Part shown: positions 37,205-48,262 of the stretch, in pieces | Numbering within the stretch: position 1 is the first letter of the stretch | Layout: each line of letters starts with the position of its first letter | Source of the DNA: Dryas octopetala | Lineage: Eukaryota; Streptophyta; Magnoliopsida; Rosales; Rosaceae | Direction of reading: 5' to 3' | Assembly: GCA_963921425.1 (NCBI GenBank) | Contig: OY992832.1 | Span: 14,792,835 to 14,856,834 of the forward strand | Length of the DNA stretch: 64,000 bases | Position numbers and translations under genes: made by a program | The notes under the pieces: model-generated | Told to the model about the DNA's origin: nothing | Databases searched by the model: none | What the model saw: the letters and a program-made list of their open reading frames with translations, nothing else

Positions 37205-37870
37205 ATGGGATGGGAGGGGCCTATGGCAGATTCATCTGCATATTGGTGCCAATCATAGCGTTCAAAGCCAAACTTGTGGGTTATCGAATGAGGATTGCTC
37301 ATCTTTTTTGGAGAACTGGTACGTAATTCCTTTTCCTCAATCTTTTATTCCTATTTCGATTAATTCCCATTTTTTTTATTCCTATGTTTATAATTGCATA
37401 TGCAATATTTTATGGGGTGTTCATCCACGACGTCATCAATGGGTTTGGAGGAGAGATGGTGGCAGCTCTTGTCCCAAACACCTATGAATATAAATATCAA
37501 GTCGCAATGTTGTTGCTCTACGTGGCATCGAATGCGATGGTACTGCTTGCTGCGGTGTTTCACTATGGTATTAATGCGGCGGTCTCCATAATGCTCTTTA
37601 TATCCGGAGTCACTGTGCAGGCAACTGGGACCTTGTTCAGAGAAGCAGGCGGTTTGCTCGATTCCACAACAGGAATGCCAATAGGAGAGTCCATTCTCAT
37701 ATTGGATCTTGCTGGGGTCGCTGGCCTAGTTTTGGGTAACCTTTTTACCAATTAAGCTCTGGGAATTGGGGATTTGGTTACATTGTTCCTATTCTTTTTG
37801 CCCAGTTATTTAATTATTTGGAGCCTAGTGATAATAGGTCAAAACTTTTAGAGTCTTCAATTCTGTGATT
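37205..37870 (+). pseudogene. Multi-pass membrane protein gene fragment, left arm of inverted duplication
   Basis: The plus frame from 37384 encodes IMLFISGVTVQATGTLFREA, with several hydrophobic helices (for example VAMLLLYVASNAMVLLAAVF) and DLAGVAGLVLGNLF, then stops at TAA (37753-37755) because of an indel relative to the other arm, which reads on as TKLWDWGFGYIFPILFAQLF. The upstream exon piece 37205-37320 (YGRFICILVPIIAFK in the other arm) is also present. The 5' half of the gene is missing. I do not recognise the family. Motif layout matches the membrane protein at 42580-43770 (KYRAALWFMTASLALMGFYH against KYQVAMLLLYVASNAMVLLA). Confidence 0.6.
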
Positions 37871-38870
37871 GTCTGTAAGTCGCTTTGCTGCTTTTTAGAG
37901 TCTCTTGTGCATCCCTTGCTGCGTTTATTGTTCGTTTTTTTTTTCTGTAATTCTTTTTTTCCAATATTGTTACTTGTTAGTGGCTTTTTTCAATATTGCC
38001 TGTAATTCTCTTTTAGTGGATTCGGCTCCTGCGGCACAACATACTTTTTTCCACCCTTTTTAGAACTGACTTCACCGAAACCACTCACAAGTAACAATAT
38101 TGAAAAAAGTAACAATATTGACAAAAAGAGAATTACAGGCAATATTGAAAAAAGCCACTAACAAGTAACAATATTGGAAAAAGAGAATTACAGGAAAAAA
38201 CGAACAACGCAAGGGACGCACAAGAGACTCTAAAAAGTAGCAAAGCGAATTACAGACAATCACAGAATTGAAGACTCTAAACGTTTTGACCTATTATCAC
38301 TAGGCTCCAAATAATTAAATAACTGGGCAAAAAGAATGGGAAAAATGTAACCAAATCCCCAATCCCATAGCTTGGTAAAAAGGTTACCCAAAACTAGGCC
38401 AGCGACCCCAGCAAGATCCAATATGAGAATGGACTCTCCTATTGGCATTCCTGTTGTGGAATCGAGCAAACCGCCTGCTTCTCTAAACAAGGTCCCAGTT
38501 GCCTACACAGTGACTCCGGATATAAAGAGCATTATGGAGACCGCTGCATTAATACCGTAGTGAAACACCGCATCAAGCAGCACCATCGCATTCGATGCCA
38601 ACTAGAGCAACTACATTGCGACTTGATATTTATATTCATAGGTGTTTGGGACAAGAGCTGCCACCAACTCTCCTCCAAACCCACCGATGACGTAGTGGAT
38701 GAACACCCCAAATATGGAAATTGATCGACATAGGAATAAAAGAGGAAAATGAATTACGTACCAGTTCTCCAAAAAAGATGAGCAATCCTCATTCGATAAC
38801 CCACAAGTCTGGCTTTGAACGCTATGATTGGCACCAATATGCAGATGAATCTGCCATAGGAGTAACCATG
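37205..38870. repeat. Inverted duplication (~0.8-kb arms) with ~60-bp spacer
   Basis: 37205-38020 and 38085-38870 are inverted copies at high identity, covering two exons, an intron and the 3' flank of one membrane protein gene. The centre near 38030-38080 contains the only unpaired stretch. The pairing includes non-coding 3' sequence (CAATATTGTTACTTGTTAGT against ACTAACAAGTAACAATATTG). Confidence 0.85.
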
Positions 38871-39336
38871 GCGGCAGCGGCGTCTGCGACTTTCTCAAGC
38901 GTGTTTGGGGATTGCATCGGCGGCAGCTTTCTCCCTCAAGTTTATGATAAAAGTTTCCCCCAGAATAGCAGCGATTGGAGTAAGCCAAGCAAACCAACTA
39001 TGTCCGGCTGCATCCCACAAGAACTTAAACACAGCGGTGGCCACAAGATTTCCTACAGCAGCGTCGGCGCTCCACCGTGCAAGTGAATACTTGGCCAAGG
39101 TCCTCGACTCAAACAGAGTACCCACAGCACCCACAAAAAAAAGTAGAGAGTAGGGTTTGGGAAACTGCATCTATGATTGGAATGGTCAATTGATACAGTG
39201 CCTTAGCCTCAGCCTCGTCAACAACACTTCCTAGCGGTCTCAGTATTACGCCAATCAAAAAACTTTTTAGGAGTGAGTTAATTACAAAGGCCACTGTTAG
39301 GAATTTCAGCCGAATGAAGGAATTGAAGAGACCCAT
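38263..39336 (-). pseudogene. Multi-pass membrane protein gene, full-length but broken
   Basis: Start ATG at 39336: MGLFNSFIRLKFLTVAFVIN, then hydrophobic segments, to IPIIDAVSQTLLST. A one-base shift in a T-run (plus 39134-39143) separates this from VGAVGTLFESRTLAKYSLAR and WSADAAVGNLVATAVFKFLW. A TGA follows IPKHA near 38890, then the frame continues YGRFICILVPIIAFKARLVG. The last part GVFIHYVIGGFGGELVAALV to the end at 38263 contains TAG codons near 38617 and 38507, while its inverted partner at 37384 lacks them. About six to eight transmembrane helices would be expected. WSADAAVGNLV resembles WSPHAAVGLVV of the array proteins, so the two groups appear to be divergent paralogues of one unnamed family. 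Confidence 0.6.
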
Positions 39337-39411
39337 TTTCACCACAATGGGGATTTGGGGGAGACGATCCTATCAGGTAGGGTAGGCTTGCGAGTTTTAT
39401 AGCTAGTATTT

Positions 39412-39425
39412 ATTATATATATATA
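39412..39425 (-). promoter_or_regulatory. TATA box of the 39-kb membrane protein gene
   Basis: TATATATATATAATA on the minus strand, about 75-90 bp upstream of the ATG at 39336. Confidence 0.5.
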
Positions 39426-39759
39426 GGGCCCCTCTCTAGTCTCTAGGGTTTCTTTCGGGGACCCTTCTAGATGCGGACCCACGTGGCTGCCCTTATTATT
39501 CCCTACTATTATCCAGATCAGTGTCTCATTATCACATTTTTCTATTTTTACTTTTTTTTCCTTTAAAACAAATACCGCGGATTTCTTTCTTTTTGTGTGA
39601 AACATATATGATCATCATTTCCTTAGTTGCACACCTTGGCACCTCTATGGCTCTATTTAATTTCCATAGTCCAACTGCACCCATGATTATTAGCCCAGTA
39701 TTGCTAGGTATTCTAACTTATGTCTTTTATATATTGAAAATTATTATAAAATAAAAAAA

Positions 39760-40560
39760 ATGTAGAGAGAACATAAGAGAGAATTGGGGAGGAATCAGAG
39801 TGTATTTCTCATTTACATAAGGCCTCTATTTATAGACTCTTGGATGACCTGAGATAGACCCTTAAGGTCTCATATTTTACAATAAATTGGACTCCTCTTA
39901 ATTATCTATACAATTATTCTAGATAATACTGAAGATAAATATTAAACATGATAATGGACAGCCACATAATTAATGATATTTACAACACTCTCCCTTGGAT
40001 GTCCATTGACTATGATAATTGCCTCATTAAAAACCTTACTAACCAAAACCCTATGGGAAAAAGACTAGGTAAGAAAAAGAGTACAATCTTCATGTGTTTC
40101 TGATAGTTATAGCGAGCGCACGACACTGCCTCATTAAAACCTTGCCAAGAAAACCCAATGGGACAAAAAACCTTGGAGGAAGGAAAAAGAGTACAATGTT
40201 TGATGGCATGCTCCCCCTGATGCTGATAAATTTCTCCAATCAGTGAAGGTTGCCTCGTTAAAACCTTACTTGAAAAACCCAATGTGACAAAACCAAAGCA
40301 AAGGAAAAAGAGTGCAATTTTGGCAATATTACTGATACAACGTTGGATGCGTTTGTCTCATTAAAATCTTGCTAGGAAAAAACTCGGTAGGACAAAAACA
40401 TAGTCGAAGGTAAAAGAGTACAACACGCAAAATGGTTGGATGCTCCCCCTGATAACAACAAGTTTTAATTTGACTGGCTCAATAATCCAACAAATAATGA
40501 TATCTAATATATCATCTTCTATAGAGTGAAGTTTGGCAATGCTTGTATGAACATGGCTTC
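39760..40560 (-). mobile_element. Copia-type LTR remnant with four internal ~100-bp repeats
   Basis: Four diverged repeats start near 40022, 40129, 40253 and 40357, each beginning CCTCATTAAAA(C)CTT and ending near AAAGAGTACAA. This is the characteristic internal repeat of a widespread plant copia LTR. TGCTCCCCCTGAT (polypurine tract on the minus strand) occurs at 40208 and 40440. 39760-39860 is the transcript-side end of the LTR (leader-like). No clean pair of LTRs could be matched. Confidence 0.65.
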
Positions 40561-40761
40561 CATACAATCAGGGGATCTATGTTTGTCATCATATGTTGAA
40601 ATCCTGTTGAGGTTAGAGCAATACTAACAAAATATAATTCCACTAAATAAAAAGAGATGAATTATTTTGAAAATATTGTAAAAAATTACATGGCACAATC
40701 ATCAATGCTATATTTGGTCTACTGCATTGTGCTAAGTTGAATAAGGCACATTAAGATACTG

Positions 40762-42055
40762 CTATATTCGGTCTTCAGTGTGACTTTTCCTCCCACATAT
40801 ACTGCATTTCCCTTGAGAATTACTTGAACCAAATTGATTATTGTTACCACCTTTGACATAAGAGTTATGATTGTTCTTCTTGTCAAATGCATTCGATTTC
40901 TTTCCCTTCTGTTTCCAGTTGCTACTAGCCTTAGGAGAATTCATCTTATTCTGCAAATTGGGAGACTGAGATGAACTAGTTCTAGGACTCATATTTAAAG
41001 ATTGAAATACACTTTCAACAGAGTACTCAGTGTGTCTATCGAGTCTCTGATCAAAAGCTTTTATTGACCCTTTCACCTCTTGAATGGTCAGAGTATCGAG
41101 ATTCTTAGTCTCCTCAATAACGTTCACAATTGAATCATATTTATGAGGCAAACTTATCAAAATTTTCTCAACTATTCTCCTATTAGTTATGGTTTCTCTA
41201 TATGCCTTTATCTGATTAATAAAGTGTGTGAGTCTAGTAAGATAGTCTTTAAGTAATTTATCATCCCTCATCCTAGCATATTCAAAATCCCTCCTTAAAG
41301 ACTGAAGCTTAATTGTTCTTGCCTTTTCTGCACCTCTGTATTCTTTCTCAAGCACTTCCCATGCATCTTTGGCTTTGGTTTCATTGCAGATTTGAGGAAA
41401 AATCTCACTAAAGAGACCTATCTGAATCAGATGGAGTGCCTTAGCATCCTTCTTGATGTTGTCTTCAAGCTGGTTCTTCTCTGCATTTGTCTGCATTTTT
41501 TCTTCTTCTGGTTCTTCGAAGCCTACACTAACATACTTCCAGAGCCCGTGAGAAATAAAGAGTGTTCTCATCTTGACTCGCCATTAGTCGTAGTTGTCTC
41601 CATCGAAAACTGGAGATGAGGGGATTAATCAAGTGTGTGAGTCTAATAAGATAGTCTTTAAGTAATTCATCATCCCTCATCCTAGCATATTCAAAATCCC
41701 TCCTTAAAGACTGAAGCTTAATTGTTCTTGCCTTTTCTGCACCTCTGTATTCTTTCTCAAGCACTTCCCATGCGTCTTTAGCTTTGGTTTCATTGTAGAT
41801 TCGAGGAAAAATCTCACTAGAGAGACCTATCTGAATCAGATGGAGTGCCTTAGCATCCTTCTTGATGTTGTCTTCAAGCTGGTTCTTCTCTGCATTTGTC
41901 TGCATTTTTCCTTCTTCTGGTTCTTCGAAGCCTACACTAACATACTTCCAGAGCCCGTGAGAAATAAAGAGTGTTCTCATCTTGACTCTCCATTAGTCGT
42001 AGTTGTCTCCATCGAAAACTGGAGATGAGAGCCTCTCGTTGTTCATGTCAGCCAT
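40762..42055 (-). mobile_element. Copia gag with an internal tandem duplication, pol deleted
   Basis: On the minus strand the frame starts at 42055 with MADMNNERLSSPVFDGDNYD, then TAA, then WRVKMRTLFISHGLWKYVSV. After LTRLTHLIN-type residues (about 41634) the sequence jumps back to SPVFDGDNYD-like DNA (about 41605) and runs through a second copy: KKDAKALHLIQIGLFSEIFP, AWEVLEKEYRGAEKARTIKL, to a truncated zinc knuckle CSICGRKSHTEDRI lacking the last Cys at 40762. Family: Ty1/copia Gag. Protease, integrase and RT are absent; the next DNA is a copia 3' end. Confidence 0.85.
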
Positions 42056-42135
42056 TGAAGAAATACCCAACCTCCAGACCTAGATTTTCTGAAAATGGGT
42101 TCGATTTCACTCACGCCCACTCACAAATCGACCAA

Positions 42136-42147
42136 GCTCTGATACCA
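42136..42147 (-). other. Copia primer-binding site
   Basis: The minus strand reads TGGTATCAGAGC, the usual initiator-Met tRNA binding site, about 80 bp upstream of the gag ATG at 42055. The LTR should abut it at higher coordinates (from about 42150), where AT-rich sequence to about 42440 is a candidate. Confidence 0.8.
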
Positions 42148-42149
42148 AT

Positions 42150-42445
42150 TTGGAATTTTAGAGTATTCACACAAGATTATGCAGCTAAAACAAGTAGATT
42201 TGGATTAATGGGAAAAAGGTTGAAATCTGGTTGAGAGTGCGGCTATAAGCTCACCTCACTAACTCAGATACATACATCTTACATCACCTTAAAAGAAAAC
42301 AAAAGATTACCTAGAGAACCCAATACATTACAGCAAGGGTGATTTGGATTCATCACAGCCTTACATCAAGTTCTATACAAAATGACTAGATTGTCCTAAA
42401 TGAAAATAACAGCAAAAACATAATACTAAGGACAATAACACTCTA
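42150..42445 (-). mobile_element. Candidate LTR adjoining the primer-binding site
   Basis: Positioned as the 5' LTR of the minus-strand gag element (next to the PBS). It contains no genes. It does not match the LTR remnant at 39760-40560, so the two probably come from different elements. Confidence 0.4.
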
Positions 42446-42480
42446 TTAAATCATTGTGCTTGTGAGAGGTGGTGTTTGGG

Positions 42481-42745
42481 TTGGCCGGGGGATTTTCGAG
42501 TGGAATTTGTTCGAGTTCTGGGTTAACAGGGGCAGGGTCGATAACAACATCTTCGGGTGGAATTTATTCGGGTTCTAGGTTAACAGGGGCAGGGTCGATA
42601 ACAACATCTTCGGGTGGAATTTTTCGGGTTCTGGGTTAACAGGGGCAAGGTCGATAACAACATCTTCAGGTGGAATTTGTTCGGGTTCTGGATTAACAGG
42701 GGCAGGGTTGATAACAACATCTTCGGGTGGAATTTCTCCGGCTTG
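42481..42745. repeat. 57-bp minisatellite encoding a Pro/Glu repeat
   Basis: Four to five copies of a 57-bp unit (GGTGGAATTTGTTCGGGTTC ... ATAACAACATCTTCG). On the minus strand each unit encodes 19 residues of the type PPEDVVIDPAPVNPEPEQI. One copy has lost a base, breaking the frame. It forms the C-terminal tail of the membrane-protein pseudogene. Confidence 0.85.
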
Positions 42746-43770
42746 TGGGTTAGCAGTGGCAGGGGCAAAAGGAACAATTTCTTCTGGGAAAGTGGGGCAA
42801 GGGCGAGAGCAATACCTACAATAATGATCCACCAGCTGCCGACTTTAAGGAACTCAGACAGAACAGATCCGAAGGCCATACCCAAGGATCCTAAAGTATC
42901 CACTGCTAGAAGACCAAAGGACATGAGGTTGCTATTGTTGAAATTCATTGAGGCAGCTTCTCGTAAAAGGGAAATGCACCCTTTTATGGCAAAGGCAGTT
43001 CCAACCAAAAGTAAATTTTGCTTGTAACCAGATTCTTGGCCATACACATGGTAAAAGCCCATCAGAGCCAGCGACGCGGTCATGAACCACAACGCTGCTC
43101 TATACTTCTGATTAAATCGGTTGACGATGACAGCGGTTGCGAACACTGTGAGGAGAGCTCCAATGTCGTCGTGGAGCATCTCCAGTTCACCATGTTTGAA
43201 GATTGGGACTAGCATCTTCCAGAAGGTAAGAGCCGTGCACCTAAATGCGAACATGGAAAGGCAATGTAGGCTGCATCGGAGGATGGTGAATAGACAAGGT
43301 GGCTTGACATTCGTTGGAAGAAGCTTCTCCTCCTTAACGTTTCGAACACTAACTACGACGATTGCTGCCAGAACTGCCACGATTGTAAAGATAACTCCGC
43401 CGTACACTTTATGAGCGCCATCTTTGGTGTTTACGTCGTTCTACGCCCTCGCGGCAGCGTTGGCAACCACTCAGCCAACCGCCGCATGTGGGCTCCATCT
43501 GCTCAACGCAAAACCCTTGAACAGCTTCCTAAGCACATACCAGTTTCCAAGTAAAGCAACAAAAAGTGACGCACTGACGGTCGTGGAAAGCTCGTCAGTG
43601 AGCGGAATCACGCTCGCGGCGAAAAGCTCTTCTACCCATTTTGTTATAATATGTGTCTGGAAATTTTTGAGCTTCCTAAGGAATGCATTCTTTAGGAAAA
43701 CAACGAAAATATACACGAAAACAATAGCAAGACATTGAGTGCGCGATTCGTGTATTAATGAAGACTTCAT
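42580..43770 (-). pseudogene. Parental membrane protein gene of the tandem array (interrupted)
   Basis: ATG at 43770 (plus CAT 43768-43770): MKSSLIHESRTQCLAIVFVY and so on. The first ~100 codons match the array units. TGA at 43473-43471 (units have TTA) and TAG at 43443-43441 interrupt the frame, which then continues unbroken as VYGGVIFTIVAVLAAIVVVS, LHDDIGALLTVFATAVIVNR, KYRAALWFMTASLALMGFYH, FAIKGCISLLREAASM and VGSWWIIIVGIALALAPLSQ. Several transmembrane helices are evident. A frameshift near 42790 separates this from the 19-residue Pro/Glu repeat tail. The family is unknown to me, with likely paralogy to the 38-39 kb gene. It is the only array member with the 3' part of the gene, so it represents the original locus. 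Confidence 0.7.
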
Positions 43771-43880
43771 ACTTATTTGGGTCAAGTTCAGAAATGAAGG
43801 GGAGGGTAAGGTAGGTAGGGTTTAGATCCTGAAGAAGGCAAGCGATAGGACTGATCCAGTAGCTGTCACTGTCAGTGAAT

Positions 43881-43897
43881 TATTATATTATATATAG
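43881..43897 (-). promoter_or_regulatory. TATA box repeated in every array unit
   Basis: The minus strand reads CTATATATAATATAATA about 111-127 bp upstream of the ATG at 43770. The same string stands at the same distance in the other eight units (for example near 44782, 45674, 46577 and 47478), so each truncated frame keeps its own core promoter. Confidence 0.6.
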
Positions 43898-44335
43898 ATG
43901 GGTGGGTCGCTCTCGGGTTTTCATTCGAGGAAAGTTCTAGAATTAGAATGCATTAAAAAAAGCAAAATTCAATATTGTAGCTGGCCAGTTGGGATTATCG
44001 AATCATTGCTTATGGCTAGGGGTTTGTGGGACCTTTTTGTGAATTAACCATGTTATTTAAATATTGTTTATAACACAAATTGCCTTCAGACCGAAAAAAA
44101 AAAAAAAAAATTGCCTGGAGATCCCATCCGACGGTTGAGCGCTATCTTATATATGCAATACCACAGTGCCATCTCATCAAATTTGTTAGATCAACTTTTG
44201 TTCATTCAGACCATACAAAAGAAAATGGATAAACTTATTTGTTATATGTATTTCATTTATCAATATTACAAATTATACAATTTATATTATCCATTATTTT
44301 AACTAAGGAGTAAAATTTCGGTTTCGAGGAAATTT

Positions 44336-44668
44336 TCAATGGACCCTCGCGGCGGCGTTGGCAACCACTAAGCCAACCGCCGCGTGCGGGCTCCATCTGC
44401 TCAACGCAAAACCCTTGAACAGCTTCCTAAGCACATACCAGTTTCCAAGCAAAGCAACAAAAAGTGACGCACCGACGGTCGTGGAAAGCTCGTCAGTGAG
44501 CGGAATCACGCTCGCGGCGAAAAGCTCTTTTACCCATTTTGTTATAATATGTGTCTGGAAATTTTTGAGCTTCCTAAGGAATGCATTCTTTAGGAAAACA
44601 ACGACAATATACACGAAAACAATAGCAAGACATTGAGTGCGCGATTCGTGTTTTAATGAAGACTTCAT
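44336..44668 (-). CDS. Array unit 1: truncated membrane protein, 110 aa
   Basis: Opens at ATG with MKSSLKHESRTQCLAIVFVY. There are two hydrophobic segments (residues ~12-27 and ~65-80), then the SRWSPHAAVGLVVANAA block and a stop just after ARVH, where the hAT-like stub begins. Differences: Ile6 to Lys, and KWVKELF for KWVEELF. It belongs to sequence class B with unit 6 (both share the shorter leader and GATGGATGGG promoter). Whether it is translated is unknown. Confidence 0.45.
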   Translation of the reverse strand: MKSSLKHESRTQCLAIVFVYIVVVFLKNAFLRKLKNFQTHIITKWVKELFAASVIPLTDELSTTVGASLFVALLGNWYVLRKLFKGFALSRWSPHAAVGLVVANAAARVH

Positions 44669-45185
44669 ACTTATTTGGGTCAAGTTCAGAAATGAAGGGG
44701 AGGGTAGGGTTTAGATCCTGAAGAAGGCAAGCGATGGGACTGATCCAGTAGCTGTCACTGTCAGTGAATTATTATATTATATATAGATGGATGGGTCACT
44801 CTAGGGTTTTCATTCGGGGAAAGTTCTAGAATTAGAATGAATTAAAAAAAGCAAAATTCAATATTGTAGCTGGCCAGCTGGGATTATCGAATCATTGCTT
44901 GTGGCTAGGGGTTTGTGGGACCTTCTTGTGAATTAACCATGTTATTTAAATGTTGTTTATAACACAAATTGCCTTCAGACAAAAAAAAAAAAAAAACACA
45001 AATTGCCTAGAGATCTCATCTGACGGTTGAGCGCTATCTTATATATGCAATACCCCGGTGCCATCTCATCAAATTTGTTAGATCAACTTTTGTTCAGTCA
45101 GACCATACAAAAGAAAATGGATAAACTTATTTGTTATATGTATTTCATTTATCAATATTACAAATTATACAATTTATACTATCCA

Positions 45186-45560
45186 TTATTTTAACCAAGG
45201 AGTAAAATTTCGATTTCGAAGAAATTTTCGATGGACCCTCGCGGCGGCGTTGGCAACCACTAAGCCAACCACCGCGTGCGGGCTCCATCTGCTCAACGCA
45301 AAACCCTTGAACAGCTTCCTAAGAACATACCAGTTTCCAAGCAAAGCAACAAAAAGTGACGTACCGACGGTCGTGGAAAGCTCGTCAGTGAGCGGAATCA
45401 CGCTCGCGGCGAAAAGCACTTCTACCCATTTTGTTATAATATGTGTCTGGAAATTTTTGAGCTTTCTAAGGAATGCATTCTTTAGGAAAACAACGACAAT
45501 ATACACGAAAACAATAGCAAGACATTGAGTGCGCGATTCGTGTATTAATGAAGACTTCAT
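45186..45560 (-). CDS. Array unit 2: truncated membrane protein with transposon-encoded tail, 124 aa
   Basis: Same N-terminal 108 residues as the other units (variants VEVLF, TVGTSLF, PHAVVG). A C-to-T type difference removes the stop, so the frame reads through the hAT-like stub as HRKFLRNRNFTPWLK before stopping. Class C, shared with unit 7. The tail is basic. Confidence 0.45.
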   Translation of the reverse strand: MKSSLIHESRTQCLAIVFVYIVVVFLKNAFLRKLKNFQTHIITKWVEVLFAASVIPLTDELSTTVGTSLFVALLGNWYVLRKLFKGFALSRWSPHAVVGLVVANAAARVHRKFLRNRNFTPWLK

Positions 45561-46128
45561 ACTTATTTGGGTCAAGTTCAGAAATGAAGGGGAGGGTAAG
45601 GTAGGGTAGGGTTTAGATCCTGAAGAAGGCAGGCGATAGGACTGATCCAGTAGCTGTCACTGTCAGTGAATTATTATATTATATATAGATGGGTGGGTCG
45701 CTCTAGGGTTTTCATTCGAGGAAAGTTCTAGAATTAGAATGCATTAAAAAAAGCAAAATTCAATATTGTAGCTGGCCAGTTAGGATTATCGAATCATTGC
45801 TTGTGGCTAGAGGTTTGTGGGACCTTTTTGTGAATTAACCATGTTATTTAAATGTTGTTTATAACACAAATTGCCTTCAGACCGATAAAAAAAAAAACAC
45901 AAATTGCCTGGAGATCCCATCCGACGGTTGAGCGCTATCTTATATATGCAATACCCCAGTGCCATCTCATCAAATTTGTTAGATCAACTTTTGTTCATTC
46001 AGACCATACAACAGAAAATTGATAAACTTATTTGTTATATGTATTTCATTTATCAATATTACAAATTATACAATTTATATTATCCATTATTTTAACTAAG
46101 GAGTAAAATTTCGATTTCGAGGAAATTT

Positions 46129-46461
46129 TCAATGGACCCTCGCGGCGGCGTTGGCAACCACTAAGCCAACCGCCGCGTGCGGGCTCCATCTTCTCAACGC
46201 AAAACCCTTGAACAGCTTCCTAAGCACATACCAGTTTCCAAGCAAAGCAACAAAAAGTGACGCACCGACGGTCGTGGAAAGCTCGTCAGTGAGCGGAATC
46301 ACGCTCGCGGCGAAAAGCTCTTCTACCCATTTTGTTATAATATGTGTCTGGAAATTTTTGAGCTTCCTAAGGAATGCATTCTTTAGGAAAACAACGACAA
46401 TATACACGAAAACAATAGCAAGACATTGAGTGCGCGATTCGTGTATTAATGAAGACTTCAT
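46129..46461 (-). CDS. Array unit 3: truncated membrane protein, 110 aa
   Basis: Intact 110-codon frame ending ARVH-stop. Variant FALRRWSPH (Ser90 to Arg). Class A. Upstream TATA near 46577. Confidence 0.45.
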   Translation of the reverse strand: MKSSLIHESRTQCLAIVFVYIVVVFLKNAFLRKLKNFQTHIITKWVEELFAASVIPLTDELSTTVGASLFVALLGNWYVLRKLFKGFALRRWSPHAAVGLVVANAAARVH

Positions 46462-47028
46462 ACTTATTTGGGTCAAGTTCAGAAATGAAGGGGAGGGTAA
46501 GGTAGGTAGGGTTTAGATCCTGAAGAAGGCAAGCGATAGGACTGATTCAGTAGCTGTCACTGTCAGTGAATTATTATATTATATATAGATGGGTGGGTCG
46601 CTCTCGGGTTTTCATTCGAGGAAAGTTCTAGAATTAGAATGCATTAAAAAAAGCAAAATTCAATATTGTAGCTGGCCAGTTGGGATTATCGAATCATTGC
46701 TTATGGCTAGGGGTTTGTGGGACCTTTTTGTGAATTAACCATGTTATTTAAATATTGTTTATAACACAAATTGCCTTCAGACCGAAAAAAAAAAAAACAC
46801 AAATTGCCTGGAGATCCCATCCGACGGTTGAGCGCTATCTTATATATGCAATACCACAGTGCCATATCATCAAATTTGTTAGATCAACTTTTGTTCATTC
46901 AGACCATACAAAAGAAAATGGATAAACTTATTTGTTATATGTATTTCATTTATCAATATTACAAATTATACAATTTATATTATCCATTATTTTAACTAAG
47001 GAGTAAAATTTCGGTTTCGAGAAAATTT

Positions 47029-47361
47029 TCAATGGACCCTCGCGGCGGCGTTGGCAACCACTAAGCCAACCGCCGCGTTCGGGCTCCATCTACTCAACGC
47101 AAAACCCTTGAACAGCTTCCTAAGCACATACCAGTTTCCAAGCAAAGCAACAAAAAGTGACGCACCGACGGTCGTGGAAAGCTCGTCAGTGAGCGGAATC
47201 ACGCTCGCGGCGAAAAGCTCTTCTACCCATTTTGTTATAATATGTGTCTGGAAATTTTTGAGCTTCCTAAGGAATGCATTCTTTAGGAAAACAACGACAA
47301 TATACACGAAAACAATAGCAAGACATTGAGTGCGCGATTCGTGTATTAATGAAGACTTCAT
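47029..47361 (-). CDS. Array unit 4: truncated membrane protein, 110 aa
   Basis: Intact 110-codon frame. Variant WSPNAAVG (His95 to Asn). Class A, almost identical to units 3 and 5 in the spacer. Confidence 0.45.
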   Translation of the reverse strand: MKSSLIHESRTQCLAIVFVYIVVVFLKNAFLRKLKNFQTHIITKWVEELFAASVIPLTDELSTTVGASLFVALLGNWYVLRKLFKGFALSRWSPNAAVGLVVANAAARVH

Positions 47362-47929
47362 ATTTATTTGGGTCAAGTTCAGAAATGAAGGGGAGGGTAA
47401 GGTAGGTAGGGTTTAGATCCTGAAGAAGGCAAGCGATAGGACTGATTCAGTAGCTGTCACTGTCAGTGAACTATTATATTATATATAGATGGGTGGGTCG
47501 CTCCCGGGTTTTCATTAGAGGAAAGTTCTAGAATTAGAATGCATTAAAAAAAGCAAAATTCAATATTGTAGCTGGCCAGTTGGGATTATCGAATCATTGC
47601 TTATGGCTAGGGGTTTGTGGGACCTTTTTGTGAATTAACCATGTTATTTAAATATTGTTTATAACACAAATTGCCTTCAGACCGGAAAAAAAAAAAAACA
47701 CAAATTGCCTGGAGATCCCATCCGACGGTTGAGCGCTATCTTATATATGCAATACCACAGTGCCATATCATCAAATTTGTTAGATCAACTTTTGTTCATT
47801 CAGACCATACAAAAGAAAATGGATAAACTTATTTGTTATATGTATTTCATTTATCAATATTACAAATTATACAATTTATATTATCCATTATTTTAACTAA
47901 GGAGTAAAATTTCGGTTTCGAGGAAATTT

Positions 47930-48262
47930 TCAATGGACCCTCGCGGCGGCGTTGGCAACCACTAAGCCAACCGCCGCGTGCGGGCTCCATCTGCTCAACG
48001 CAAAACCCTTGAACAGCTTCCTAAGCACATACCAGTTTCCAAGCAAAGCAACAAAAAGTGACGCACCGACGGTCATGGAAAGCTTGTCAGTGAGCGGAAT
48101 CACGCTCGCGGCGAAAAGCTCTTCTACCCATTTTGTTATAATATGTGTCTGGAAATTTTTGAGCTTCCTAAGGAATGCATTCTTTAGGAAAACAACGACA
48201 ATATACACGAAAACAATAGCAAGACATTGAGTGCGCGATTCGTGTATTAATGAAGACTTCAT
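47930..48262 (-). CDS. Array unit 5: truncated membrane protein, 110 aa
   Basis: Intact frame. Variants PLTDKLSMTVG (Glu60 to Lys, Thr to Met). Class A. Confidence 0.45.
   Translation of the reverse strand: MKSSLIHESRTQCLAIVFVYIVVVFLKNAFLRKLKNFQTHIITKWVEELFAASVIPLTDKLSMTVGASLFVALLGNWYVLRKLFKGFALSRWSPHAAVGLVVANAAARVH

Noticed and set aside
40022..40425. Four ~70-bp repeats with variable ~40-bp spacers considered as a CRISPR-like array
   Set aside because: Plant nuclear context; the repeats are diverged and match the known internal repeat of copia LTRs.
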